Part shown: in pieces, positions 48,083 through 57,995 of the stretch
How positions within the stretch are numbered: position 1 is the first letter of the stretch
Layout: every line of letters begins with the position of its first letter
NCBI RefSeq assembly: GCF_009937995.1
Contig: NZ_AP021881.1
Location: 2,790,001 to 2,854,000 of the forward strand
Reading direction: 5' to 3'
Origin: Sulfuriferula nivalis
GTDB lineage: Bacteria > Pseudomonadota > Gammaproteobacteria > Burkholderiales > Sulfuriferulaceae
DNA length: 64,000 bases
Made by a program: the position numbers and the translations under genes
Notes under the pieces: generated by a model
Database searches by the model: none
What the model was told of the DNA's origin: nothing
Seen by the model: the letters and a program-made list of their open reading frames with translations, nothing else

Positions 48083-50142
48083 GCGCGACCTTATTAATCG
48101 AATTACGTACTGAAGAATTACCACCGAAATCGCTGTCCAAGCTTTCTGCTGTCTTTACCAGCGGTATCGCCAACGCGTTGCAAGCACAAGGCTACGTAAC
48201 CGACCTCAGTGGCATGGTGTCATTTGCAACACCACGCCGTCTGGCGGTGAGCATACCCAATATAGTCGCTATTCAGCCACCACGCCAAATCGAACGTAAA
48301 GGCCCTGCCGTTGCTACTGCGATGAAAGATGGCGTGCCAACTCCTGCACTTACAGGCTTTGCTCGTTCATGTGGCGTTGCGGTTGAAGAATTAACAACCA
48401 TGCATGATGGCAAGCAAGAATGCTATGTCTATCGCAGCACACAAGCTGGTGAACCTCTCTCGCAACATCTATCCAACATCGTTGCCGATGCATTGAAAAA
48501 GCTGCCCGTGGCAAAATTAATGCGCTGGGGCGATAGCGATATAGAATTTGTACGCCCCGTACATGGATTGATCATGTTGCATGGCGATGAAGTCGTCACG
48601 GGCGAAGTGCTGGGATTAACCAGCGACCGCATTACCTTGGGTCATCGTTTCCTGTCCAAAGGCGACATCAATCTCAAACATGCCGATTCATATGCACAAC
48701 GTTTACTGGATGATGGTTACGTCATGGCAGATTTCGACATGCGCCGTGCCGACATTCGCCAGCAGCTCACAGGTGTTGCAGGTGATGCGCATGTATTGTG
48801 GGATGATGCACTGCTCGATGAAGTGACGGGTCTGGTTGAATTCCCCGTCGTTTACACAGGCACATTCAGTGCCGATTTCCTCACAGTGCCACAGGCGTGC
48901 TTGATACTGTCAATGAAACAGCATCAAAAGTATTTCCCGCTGGCGGATGCAACGGGTAAATTATTGCCACGTTTCCTCGTCGTTTCCAATTTACAGACGG
49001 CAGATGCAACGCATATTATCCAGGGTAATGAACGTGTATTACGTGCACGCTTGTCCGATGCCAAGTTCTTCTTCGATCAGGATCGCAAAACCCGCCTGGA
49101 CAGCCGAGTAGAAAAACTTGCCCAAGTGGTTTATCACAACAAGCTCGGCAGCCAGCTACAGCGTGTGCAGCGTTTACAACGCACTGCCGCCAGCATTGCT
49201 CAACTACTGGGTGCAGATGCTAACGCAGCCAGTCGCGCAGCTTACTTGGCAAAGGCTGACTTAATCACCGATATGGTTGGCGAATTCCCCGAGCTACAAG
49301 GCATGATGGGTACGCATTATGCGCTTCACGATGGCGAAACCGAAGAAGTTGCAGCCGCTATCAGCGCGCATTACCAGCCCCGTTTTGCCGGTGACGCCAT
49401 ACCGCAAGGCGCAATTGCTGCCAGCGTCGCATTAGCCGATAAACTCGATACGCTGGTCGGTATTTTTGGTATAGGTTTAATTCCGACTGGTGACAAAGAC
49501 CCGTTCGGCCTGCGCCGCGCGGCACTGGGCGTGTTACGCATACTCATAGAAACACCTTTGTCGCTGTCATTACCAGATTTATTGACACATGCGCAGACAG
49601 CCTTCCCGGCTGGCGTAGTAAGCGACAGTGTCAATGTTGACGTATACAACTTCATGCTAGACCGCATGCGCCACTACCTGAAAGAGCAAGGCTTTGACGC
49701 CAGTGCAATCGAAGCGGTATTGGCCAACCAACCTGCACGCATGGATTTAATCATAGCTCGGATACAAGCTGTACGTGAATTCCAGCAACTGCCAGAAGCA
49801 GCCGCATTAGCAGCCGCCAACAAACGCGTGCGTAACATCCTCAAAAAAGTAACCGAAGCAATCGGCACAGTTCAACCCAGCCTGTTGCAAAGCGAGGAAG
49901 AAAAACAACTCTACACTCGCGTTATCGAACTGACACCCGTCGTTCAAGAGCATGTTGCGCAAGGCAATTACACAGCCGCCCTGACCGCGCTCGCAGCCCT
50001 GCGCGCACCCGTCGACCAGTTCTTCGACGCAGTCATGGTTATGGCAGATGACCTGGCAGTTCGCCAAAATCGACTGGCACTGTTACATGCGCTGGGTGAA
50101 ATGATGAATCAGGTAGCAGATATATCGTTGTTGTCGGTGTAA
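48079..50142 (+). CDS. glyS: Glycine--tRNA ligase beta subunit
   Basis: A 687-residue beta subunit. It begins with [14 protein letters not shown] and has an HD-like region, ending with an anticodon-binding domain (about 580-680; [27 protein letters not shown]). Size is normal. The start overlaps the glyQ stop (ATGA). Confidence 0.97.
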   Translation: MSATLLIELRTEELPPKSLSKLSAVFTSGIANALQAQGYVTDLSGMVSFATPRRLAVSIPNIVAIQPPRQIERKGPAVATAMKDGVPTPALTGFARSCGVAVEELTTMHDGKQECYVYRSTQAGEPLSQHLSNIVADALKKLPVAKLMRWGDSDIEFVRPVHGLIMLHGDEVVTGEVLGLTSDRITLGHRFLSKGDINLKHADSYAQRLLDDGYVMADFDMRRADIRQQLTGVAGDAHVLWDDALLDEVTGLVEFPVVYTGTFSADFLTVPQACLILSMKQHQKYFPLADATGKLLPRFLVVSNLQTADATHIIQGNERVLRARLSDAKFFFDQDRKTRLDSRVEKLAQVVYHNKLGSQLQRVQRLQRTAASIAQLLGADANAASRAAYLAKADLITDMVGEFPELQGMMGTHYALHDGETEEVAAAISAHYQPRFAGDAIPQGAIAASVALADKLDTLVGIFGIGLIPTGDKDPFGLRRAALGVLRILIETPLSLSLPDLLTHAQTAFPAGVVSDSVNVDVYNFMLDRMRHYLKEQGFDASAIEAVLANQPARMDLIIARIQAVREFQQLPEAAALAAANKRVRNILKKVTEAIGTVQPSLLQSEEEKQLYTRVIELTPVVQEHVAQGNYTAALTALAALRAPVDQFFDAVMVMADDLAVRQNRLALLHALGEMMNQVADISLLSV

Positions 50143-50148
50143 AAAATG

Positions 50149-50172
50149 GTGGTGCTGAATTTTTAGCACCAC
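50149..50172. terminator. Hairpin after glyS
   Basis: GTGGTGCT pairs perfectly with AGCACCAC around loop GAATTTTT, 6 bases after the glyS stop. The U-run needed for a classic terminator lies on the opposite side (it follows the stem when read on the minus strand), so it is only partly convincing as the glyS terminator. Confidence 0.45.
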
Positions 50173-50203
50173 ACAACTGTCCACGTATATTGGGGGTTAA
50201 ACC

Positions 50204-50734
50204 ATGGGTACTGCAGTTTTCGCTATCATTGCCCTACTTTTACCTATTCTTATTCCTGTGAGCATTGCAGTGCTCGTAGTCAAAATGACAGGAAATGAAG
50301 CCACATCCAAGCCAGTAAGCAAAAGGGGAAGTTCATCAACGATTATGTTGTTCATCGGGGGTGCACTTCTTGGTTTCTTTATAATTGCTTTTAACCCCAG
50401 CACTGAATTTTCTCCGTTGCCGGCCTTATTATTATGTAGTCCCGCAATTGTTATTGTATCTATACTGGCAGCAATTGCGCATCGTCATATTGTTCGTAAT
50501 AATTATTTCTTTGCCATGCTGATTGGGAGTGCAATCGCACTCCTTACTACGGTCATCTATGCCACGCTAATACTCATTATCGCCCCCTCCATGCTGACAA
50601 CAGGAATGTTTTTAGTGGGTTATTTTTCTGCAATCATTAGCATAGCTGTTTTACCATTCTCTGCTGTTGGCGCATTAGCTGGTTTTTTGTCTAAATATGC
50701 CGCTCGTAGTAATAACAAATACCATGCTGATTAA
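50204..50734 (+). CDS. Unknown polytopic membrane protein
   Basis: A 176-residue protein with about five hydrophobic segments (about 3-27, 48-65, 73-92, 98-125, 130-160) and a short charged tail. The ATG at 50204 has GGGGG 8 bases upstream. No domain is recognised. It is a single gene after glyS. It could be a small transporter-like or structural membrane protein; no function is claimed. Confidence 0.55.
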   Translation: MGTAVFAIIALLLPILIPVSIAVLVVKMTGNEATSKPVSKRGSSSTIMLFIGGALLGFFIIAFNPSTEFSPLPALLLCSPAIVIVSILAAIAHRHIVRNNYFFAMLIGSAIALLTTVIYATLILIIAPSMLTTGMFLVGYFSAIISIAVLPFSAVGALAGFLSKYAARSNNKYHAD

Positions 50735-50829
50735 CTCGCAATTCACAATTCCGGAAATTACACATCATTAACTCTAATATATGACAATCCCCTTCTGCGC
50801 CACCTCGTAGTGGGGTGCCATTCTCTTTA

Positions 50830-50864
50830 GTTACTTTCTTTGGGCAAGCACAAGAGAAAGTGAC
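50830..50864. repeat. Palindromic intergenic repeat candidate
   Basis: GTTACTTTCTTT and AGAGAAAGTGAC (12-base arms, about 10 pairing) flank GGGCAAGCACA. A second, GC-rich imperfect stem lies just to the left (around GCGCCACC / GTGGGGTGCC). The pair looks like interspersed repeats I remember from Nitrosomonadales genomes; this is memory, not a search. The gap 50735-51022 holds no gene that I can support. Confidence 0.4.
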
Positions 50865-51022
50865 TTACCGTCGGGCAACCTCGACTTACCCGAGCATAAA
50901 ATTTATTCGAATATTAGAACAGACCCTGCCATTCTAAATTTCACTATGTGTATAACATACTAAAACCCAGACCTACTCCCTAAGCCTCCTAATACATTTT
51001 CGAGATCGTTAATGTAATTCTG

Positions 51023-51784
51023 TCAGCCAGCTTGTTTTTCTGCTGCCGCAATCAGTGGAGCATCTAAATTGCGCACGGTCGCATATATAAAACTATTGTG
51101 ATTATTTTTAAAGAAGGGAATCACCTGCTTCAGATAGTCAGCACCTTCTTCATGACCTACAGCACAAAGCGCATAACCCGTCACCAACAACTGATATGAT
51201 TCTGAAAAAGGAATTTTATCCGATGGCGATTCAAAATGGCTCATGGATAAGTTGAACTTATTGCCATGCAATATGCTAAATAACTGTGACTCTCGTAGAG
51301 AAACGGAGTTTTCTTCGTCATCATATGCATATTTCTCCAAGGACGTGACCTTCTCAACGATGTCACTTCCATCTAAGCTTCGCCCCCAGTTTTCAGCAAG
51401 CACACTCATTCGGTTAAAAAACAGCAATCGTTCTAAAGCAAGTTCAAACTCTGCTGTCTTATTAGGTAACTGGCCTCTGATCAATGCTGCATTCAAAAGA
51501 GAATACCCTGTAGCCAAGTCTTTAGCTAAATCAGCGGATGTCTTTTTCCCATATTGTGAAAGTGCCACTAGATGTGCGAGTGTAATTGTTCGAGCCACGC
51601 ACTTTTCCCCACAATCCCCAGGCAACATCATGTAGGCATCCGCAACTAATCGCAGTGAATTTCTTGCATCGCTTACCACAATAATTTTTTGCTGATCAAT
51701 CCAATGCAATATAAAAAACTGGGCAATACCTACCAATACGACTAAAAATCCCACGGATATAATTAATCGGTTGAAAAACCTCAT
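51023..51784 (-). CDS. Unknown membrane-anchored protein
   Basis: A 253-residue protein starting MRFFNRLIISVGFLVVLVGI, with one N-terminal helix (about 5-25) and a soluble, helix-rich remainder, likely periplasmic. Cys residues in the region PGDCGEKCVARTI could form a disulfide. The ATG at 51784 is chosen over 51799 for its GGAG 9 bases upstream. No family is recognised. It lies between two unrelated operons. Confidence 0.55.
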   Translation of the reverse strand: MRFFNRLIISVGFLVVLVGIAQFFILHWIDQQKIIVVSDARNSLRLVADAYMMLPGDCGEKCVARTITLAHLVALSQYGKKTSADLAKDLATGYSLLNAALIRGQLPNKTAEFELALERLLFFNRMSVLAENWGRSLDGSDIVEKVTSLEKYAYDDEENSVSLRESQLFSILHGNKFNLSMSHFESPSDKIPFSESYQLLVTGYALCAVGHEEGADYLKQVIPFFKNNHNSFIYATVRNLDAPLIAAAEKQAG

Positions 51785-51930
51785 GAGAAAGCGCTCCATT
51801 TCGAATTATTTGTCAGTTACAACTCATTTTTGATATCAAAGATCGTGCTTCCCAAAAACAGATAAAATCCGCCAAAATTCCGCAAGATTAAAGCGTCTTT
51901 CCATCTGGAAACCCCGCTCCACAAATTACG

Positions 51931-54900
51931 CTAACTCCCATCACTTACTACCACCAACTCCCCCGCACTCGTAATCAACCCACAACACACCTTATGCGCC
52001 GGATAACAACATTGCATGGCGCTACGATATTCAGCCAGCTGCTCGCGGTGGCGAGAAATGAGCTCATCAGCGGATATTTGCTGATCGGTTTTATAATCCA
52101 GCACCCACACTTCATCCTCAAACACAACTAAACGGTCTATGCGGTACGTGCTGCCATCTTCACGCAGATAGGCATATTCGTTATGGGCAGAATGATATTG
52201 CTGTGGGTCAAAAAATCGTTGTAACTGTGGCTGTTGCACAATTTGGCGTACACATTGCATGGCTCGTTCAAATTCATGTTGTGCACCAAAACTGGCATGC
52301 AAGCTGTCATCCGAGCAAGTTTCAGGCGGGAGCATTGCAGCCAGCAGTGCGTGCACTAGCTTGCCATATTGCGTCGCCAATGTGTCATCATTCACTTTGC
52401 GCTGACCCATGGGATAGGCTTGCTCGATATCTGCAGGCAGTGTGATGCTGACTTGCGTGGATATGTTGACAGGTGCAGTCACAAGGCGCTGCGTTAATAC
52501 ATCACCGTGAATAATAGGCGCGCCCTCTGCATCTCCAGCCAAACCCGCACTGATAAGCTGATGCCAGCCTCCACTACGTCGGCTGGTAACCCCAGACACC
52601 ATCAAGACTTGTCGCGCACGTGTCATGGCGACATAAAGCAAGTTGTAATCCTCACGCTGATGATGCTGTGCATCATGCGCCAGATAGGGCTGCTGATATT
52701 CAGCTATAGCACTCTGCGTAGTGATGAATGAAAAATGACGAGGGCGTGCAGCACCCAATGGCCAATCTAGTAACACGCGATAAGTGTCTGCTGGCGCCTG
52801 TCGCGCACCCGCGTCCAGCAGCCAGACTATCGGTGCTTCCAGCCCTTTTGCCCCGTGTATGGTATGAATACTGACGGTATTGCCGACATCGGCCATCCCT
52901 TCTTCCGGCGCACTTTCACTATCGCCACTCAGCTCTTGGATATCATGTAAGAATCTGGCCAGACTTGGGTAACGTCCACCCGATACGCTCAAAGCCAAAG
53001 CCAGTAGCTCAGTCAGATTACTGGTAACTTGCTTCGCCATCGCAGCAGGCACTACAGCCTGATAGCGCGCAATGAGATTGGATTCAAAATAAATACGGTC
53101 GAGCACGTCATGTACTGGCAGCACATTGGCATACTCCAACCATTTTGCTAACAGACTGGCTGCTCGCGCTAATGTGGCGGTATCGGCGTGCTGCTGCAGC
53201 GTTTCCCACCAGGTCGCAGTGGGCAGTTTGGCCAAACGCAGTTGTATTAGTTCTTCATCACTGCAGGCAAATATAGGTGAACGCAACACCTGCGCTAGCG
53301 GCAAATCCAGATATGGCGTAGACAGCCATTGCAGCAAGTTCAGAATATCTTGCGCCTCCATACTTTCCAGCAAGCCTGTGCGGCTCGCGCTGGTATGTGG
53401 GATACAAGCTGCATTAAGCGCACGCTCATAATGATGCAGTTGAGTTCGGCTGCGAACCAATATCATGATGTCGGCAAACTGTACCGTGCGCGTTATATTG
53501 CCATCATCTATAACCCAATTGCCTTCGATATCCAAAATACGAGCAGACAATTGCTCCGCTTCCAGCTCACGGGCGTGCACTTCATTTTCTTCAAGCCGCG
53601 CTTGCATTAACGGATTTCGAACAAGCGACTCGTTACCGCCATCCGCTTCTGGCGTACTGACCAGCGGCAACACTTCTATACGTCCGGGTCGTACTGTTTC
53701 ATATACGCCGTGGGGATGAAACAATGGGTAATCTGTTATGGGTGCAAATGTCGCATTGAGCCCAGTGATGATGGCGTGACTGCTGCGCCGTGTGTTATTT
53801 TGTTGCAGATAATGCGCATCACCATACGTTTGCAGATATTCACGTGCCAGATCAAACAGACCCGCCTCGGCACCACGGAATCGATAGATAGATTGCTTGG
53901 GATCCCCAACCAAAAAAACCTTGGGCATGACGTGAGAGGTACGTGCAGAATCAAACCATGCCTGCAGGATCTGCCATTGTATGGGATTGGTGTCCTGAAA
54001 TTCATCAAGCAGGATTTGCTGGTAGCGCGCATCCAGCTTCATTTGTGTGTATTCGGCATCATCCGAATTCAATAACAGCTGCGCAACTTGCCACTCCACA
54101 TCGGCAAAATCCAACACCCGAGCTTCGAGTTTTACTGTTTGATACTGCGCCAACAATGCTGTGCCGACACGCAATACATGTGTGTTGAAGTGGTAACTGG
54201 CTTGCGCCAAACGCTGCTGGTGCGTATCTATTAAGCGCGTACCTATGACAACATGCAGACTAATCATACTGTCCTGTGCTGTCGCTCCCATACGCTTTTC
54301 TTGTGCTGCGCTGGCATTGAGGCTATATAACTCACCCTTTGCCGATAACACTGTACTGTGCAATTGCTGATATAGCTGATCTGCCGTCAACGTCGCCGCC
54401 AGAATATTGACAATCGCATTTGCCCGTTTTTGTGTAGTAGCGGTATTTAAACCTAGCAGACGCGCATATTCTTGCAAATCGACAATAAATTTGGTGTCGG
54501 CCAATAATTCAGCCGCTACATCAACATCTATGTCTACGCCGATTTCGGTTTGCAGATTCTCCAGCGAGTAATTCAGCGGCTCAGCCTCACCTGCTGTATA
54601 AGCCCACCACTCGCTGCGTCTATGGATAAAATTATTAAGTAATTTTCGGGTGTTGAATAAACCCAATTGCGCGATAAGCGCTTGCATGGCGACTGCCGTT
54701 GCCTCATCAGGATCGCGCATCCAGCGCTGACCTAGCTGCCCCCACGCCTGATTCAGATAAGGTCGAGTCTGCTCAGCCAGCTCCAGACCCATCAAACCAG
54801 ACGATAACGGTGCACGCTGGATTACATCCAAAAACCAGGCATGGAAGGTACTGATAGTGACACTGGGTTGCGCCGTCAATACAGCCTCAAACAAACCCCG

Positions 54901-55203
54901 CGCCTGTACCAATTTGCCTTCGAGCTGGGATTCATCTACTGCGCGTTCGCGCAAAAACTGGCGGACATCATCATCTTCCGCAGTTGCACATAATCGCAAC
55001 CAGTCATCCAGTCGCGCCTGCATTTCCCGCGCAGCTTTACGGGTAAAGGTAATTGCCAGTATTTCACTGGGTGCAACGCCATCTAGTAACAAGCGCACAA
55101 TACGCGATACCAGCAACCAGGTTTTACCACTACCTGCACACGCCTCTACGACGACCGAGTGCTGGGGTTCAAGTGCGATATGATTAAACTCTTTAACGTC
55201 CAT
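51931..55203 (-). CDS. AddA/RecB-like UvrD-family helicase with PD-(D/E)XK nuclease
   Basis: A 1090-residue protein. The helicase has Walker A ACAGSGKTWL (A23-T28), ITFTRKAAREMQ, Walker B ILLDEFQDTNPIQW, LVGDPKQSIYRFRGAE, VSIHTIHGAKGLEAPIVW and LLYVAMTRARQVL. The C-terminal nuclease has YRIDRLVVFEDEVWVLDYKT, the RecB/AddA active-site pattern. It should resect double-strand ends in recombination repair. AddA normally works with AddB, which is not adjacent. It overlaps the TPR gene by 11 bases. Confidence 0.87.
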   Translation of the reverse strand: MDVKEFNHIALEPQHSVVVEACAGSGKTWLLVSRIVRLLLDGVAPSEILAITFTRKAAREMQARLDDWLRLCATAEDDDVRQFLRERAVDESQLEGKLVQARGLFEAVLTAQPSVTISTFHAWFLDVIQRAPLSSGLMGLELAEQTRPYLNQAWGQLGQRWMRDPDEATAVAMQALIAQLGLFNTRKLLNNFIHRRSEWWAYTAGEAEPLNYSLENLQTEIGVDIDVDVAAELLADTKFIVDLQEYARLLGLNTATTQKRANAIVNILAATLTADQLYQQLHSTVLSAKGELYSLNASAAQEKRMGATAQDSMISLHVVIGTRLIDTHQQRLAQASYHFNTHVLRVGTALLAQYQTVKLEARVLDFADVEWQVAQLLLNSDDAEYTQMKLDARYQQILLDEFQDTNPIQWQILQAWFDSARTSHVMPKVFLVGDPKQSIYRFRGAEAGLFDLAREYLQTYGDAHYLQQNNTRRSSHAIITGLNATFAPITDYPLFHPHGVYETVRPGRIEVLPLVSTPEADGGNESLVRNPLMQARLEENEVHARELEAEQLSARILDIEGNWVIDDGNITRTVQFADIMILVRSRTQLHHYERALNAACIPHTSASRTGLLESMEAQDILNLLQWLSTPYLDLPLAQVLRSPIFACSDEELIQLRLAKLPTATWWETLQQHADTATLARAASLLAKWLEYANVLPVHDVLDRIYFESNLIARYQAVVPAAMAKQVTSNLTELLALALSVSGGRYPSLARFLHDIQELSGDSESAPEEGMADVGNTVSIHTIHGAKGLEAPIVWLLDAGARQAPADTYRVLLDWPLGAARPRHFSFITTQSAIAEYQQPYLAHDAQHHQREDYNLLYVAMTRARQVLMVSGVTSRRSGGWHQLISAGLAGDAEGAPIIHGDVLTQRLVTAPVNISTQVSITLPADIEQAYPMGQRKVNDDTLATQYGKLVHALLAAMLPPETCSDDSLHASFGAQHEFERAMQCVRQIVQQPQLQRFFDPQQYHSAHNEYAYLREDGSTYRIDRLVVFEDEVWVLDYKTDQQISADELISRHREQLAEYRSAMQCCYPAHKVCCGLITSAGELVVVSDGS

Positions 55204-57499
55204 TCGCCATCAGTTGCTTGGCCTTAGCACAAGCGGCGGCTTGATCTAATTGACAAACGGCTTGCAGCGCAGGCATGGCTTCAGCCCGACGATTCAGACC
55301 AACTAACAGCATACCTTTGCTCAACTGTGCTTTGACATTGTTAGGCGCCAGTTGCACTGCATGCTGATAGTCCGCTAATGCCGCATCGTTGTGCGTCAAT
55401 GCAGATTGCACTGCGCCGCGCACTATATACAGTGGTGCGGCATTGGGTTGCAGGCTGACTGCATGATTTAGCAAGTCCAAAGCTTGTTCATAATGCGTAG
55501 CATATATTTCCAAAGTGGCCAGTTGTGTCAGCGCTTCTGGATAATTTGGATTCAGCTGCACCGCTATTTGCAGATCGCGTGCAGCACTATCACGATCACC
55601 TTGTATCAGCGCTAAATGACCCCGGTTGTAATAGGCCTCAGCAGATTTTGGAGCGAGCTGCACTGCATAATTCATGTCAGCCAATGCCGGTATAAACTGC
55701 TGCTGCTGTGCATAGATCGCACCTCGATTGATATACGCTTGCATATTGCTGGGCGCGAGCTTGATTGCCATATTGCTGTCAGCCAAGGCATTATCAAATT
55801 GCCCCAGCGCAGCATAACTCAAACTGCGATTCAGATAACCATCGGCAGAATTTGGCAGCAATGCGATAGCACGATCATAATCAACCAGACTATCAGCTGC
55901 ACGCCCAAGCTGAAATTTCAAATACCCGCGATTAAGAATAGGTGCGCGATAATCATCTTTTTCTGCAATCGCCTGATCATAATAATTGAATGCCTCATCG
56001 CTATGCCCTTGCAGCATGCGGATAACGCCCATGTTGAAGTTCACATCCTCGGCTTTGGGGTTGATATGCAGCGCTTGCATCAGATTGTTTTCAGCATCAG
56101 TCATCTGGTGCGCCTGCATGTAGGCATAACCCAGATTATTGTAGGGACGTTCCGCTCCTATACGGCTGGTATCCGCATCCTTGGCAACGGCATCAGTCCA
56201 CAACTTGATCGCACTTTCAAACGTGTTTATCCGTCCCCACGCAAGGCTGGCAAATACCGCGCACAATATCACTATGCTAAGTTGTTTAACGCGTGTATCC
56301 AGCACACCCATCAGCCCAACGATCAACAAAGGTAAAGGGCTGAACCATAAATAGCTGCGATAAAGCACAAATGGCTCTTGCAGACGTACGGTAGCTAACT
56401 CGGTAAAAAACAACAACCAGGGCGCCAGTAACGCAAAACCTATCAGTCCGCGTTGTCCGCCTTTACGCAACCAGTTAAACGCAACGACAGGATAAATCAG
56501 GAAAGCAACAAAACCTGCAATTTCAGGGAAACTCATTATTTTCGCAGGAAAATGCTGACGCAAATCTATCGCCAGCCAGTTCGGCGCAGGTATCAGCCAC
56601 ACCAGCAAATATTTGAAATAAAGATAAGCCTGTGAAATCACACTGAGGGCATAAACATGCTCAGGCATGACACCGCCACGACTTTCCGACATTTGCGCCA
56701 GCATGGCTTGCGCGTTAATCTCGTAAGGCGCACCCAGCACCCCTTTGCTACGCAAGATAATAAATGCACCTACCAACGCAAAACCAACGTACACCACCCA
56801 ATAACGTCGCACGATGTCGCGGATGGATGCGCCCTGCCAGATAGACAACAACACCGCAACTGCAGGCAACATGACGCTATGCTCTTTAGAGAATACAGCT
56901 AGGAAATAACACACAACAGCAGCAACTAACCAGCCTTTACCCTGCTCGCGACTAATACCTTCGAGATAGCACCACAACACAGCCACGCTGAACAAGGTTG
57001 CCATGATAATGCTGCGTTCAACCAGATACGCCACACCATAGACAGCAACGGGATGGATGGCAAAAATCAGCGCCAGCAGAAAAGCGCTAAAACTCGCTGC
57101 TTGCGTACCAATTTTAGCCAGACTAATCATGCGCTGGAAAAACACGAACAACAGACTGGCTGTAATGCCATGTAACAAGATATTGCCCCAGCGTAACGCG
57201 GCAATATCCATACCGAATAATTCGTAAGTCCAGCCTAAGCTGGCATACGACAACCAACGCAAATCAAAATGGAATATCGAGGTGCCATACTGATGCAAAT
57301 TGGCTTCAGTGAAAAATGGCACATCATCAAACACGAATGGATAATCAATACCGTGCCCATACAACACACTTACCGCAACAAACAACAACGCTATAAATAC
57401 TATTCCCGCCCATATTCCCGGACGTGCTAACCATGCAGTTAGCGCTTCGACAGGCGTAAATTTCTGATAATTAGCTAGCGGGTCATATTGATTTTGCAT
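55193..57499 (-). CDS. Polytopic membrane protein with long C-terminal TPR array
   Basis: A 768-residue protein. The N-terminal half (about 30-435) has about ten hydrophobic helices and an early acidic FDDVPFF motif, like PMT/GT-C or TMTC membrane proteins. The C-terminal third (about 445-765) is a run of about nine TPR units (pattern as in AYYNRGHLALIQGDRDSAARDL and YLNRSLSYAALGQFDNALAD). GT-C enzymes move sugars from lipid donors to extracytoplasmic targets. A glycosyltransferase role is plausible but not shown by key residues alone. Confidence 0.7.
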   Translation of the reverse strand: MQNQYDPLANYQKFTPVEALTAWLARPGIWAGIVFIALLFVAVSVLYGHGIDYPFVFDDVPFFTEANLHQYGTSIFHFDLRWLSYASLGWTYELFGMDIAALRWGNILLHGITASLLFVFFQRMISLAKIGTQAASFSAFLLALIFAIHPVAVYGVAYLVERSIIMATLFSVAVLWCYLEGISREQGKGWLVAAVVCYFLAVFSKEHSVMLPAVAVLLSIWQGASIRDIVRRYWVVYVGFALVGAFIILRSKGVLGAPYEINAQAMLAQMSESRGGVMPEHVYALSVISQAYLYFKYLLVWLIPAPNWLAIDLRQHFPAKIMSFPEIAGFVAFLIYPVVAFNWLRKGGQRGLIGFALLAPWLLFFTELATVRLQEPFVLYRSYLWFSPLPLLIVGLMGVLDTRVKQLSIVILCAVFASLAWGRINTFESAIKLWTDAVAKDADTSRIGAERPYNNLGYAYMQAHQMTDAENNLMQALHINPKAEDVNFNMGVIRMLQGHSDEAFNYYDQAIAEKDDYRAPILNRGYLKFQLGRAADSLVDYDRAIALLPNSADGYLNRSLSYAALGQFDNALADSNMAIKLAPSNMQAYINRGAIYAQQQQFIPALADMNYAVQLAPKSAEAYYNRGHLALIQGDRDSAARDLQIAVQLNPNYPEALTQLATLEIYATHYEQALDLLNHAVSLQPNAAPLYIVRGAVQSALTHNDAALADYQHAVQLAPNNVKAQLSKGMLLVGLNRRAEAMPALQAVCQLDQAAACAKAKQLMANGR

Positions 57500-57521
57500 G
57501 GCATTAATCTTTATTCAGTCT

Positions 57522-57995
57522 TTATTTAATGACCACTTTGGTGGGACCATCGATATCTTCTATTGCAAACTTAGGCTCTGTACCTTCAATAACTGCACGG
57601 ATGCCAGGCAAGTAGCGATTCAAACATTCCAGCGCAAATACCACCAGCGTTTGCACCATTTTAGTGGTGAGTTCGCCATCACTGATATCGATGCTGTTCT
57701 TGAAATTCATTTCACCGTCATTCATATCAATTTCAAAATTGCCGAGTGGCAAGCCATAGTTAGCGCGAGTTAAAAACTCAGCGAGCGCTGGAATACGGTC
57801 TATCGGCACCAGCATATCTTGCGGGCGTGCATAGACAAACACTCGACGACTTTCTTCATGACTATGTATAAATAAATTAAGCTTGCCGTTTTCTATATCT
57901 ACCGGCAGGTTAATCACGGGCAGGTTAGGAACGCGCGTACTCGGCAATTCCATGGTATCCAGGCAGGCCTGGGCGATGTCGATAAGTAAAGTCAT
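57522..57995 (-). CDS. YbjN domain protein
   Basis: A 157-residue protein matching the YbjN/type III secretion chaperone-like fold: VDIENGKLNLFIHSHEESRRVFVYARP, then PALAEFLTRANYGLPLGNFEIDM and LTTKMVQTLVVFALECL. E. coli YbjN affects motility and stress responses; mechanism unknown. The ATG overlaps the rsmA stop by 4 bases, so it is the last gene of the lptD-surA-pdxA-rsmA run or close to it. Confidence 0.75.
   Translation of the reverse strand: MTLLIDIAQACLDTMELPSTRVPNLPVINLPVDIENGKLNLFIHSHEESRRVFVYARPQDMLVPIDRIPALAEFLTRANYGLPLGNFEIDMNDGEMNFKNSIDISDGELTTKMVQTLVVFALECLNRYLPGIRAVIEGTEPKFAIEDIDGPTKVVIK

Noticed and set aside
53126-53431. Plus-strand frames inside the AddA-like gene
   Set aside because: Shadow frames of a well-supported minus-strand helicase-nuclease.
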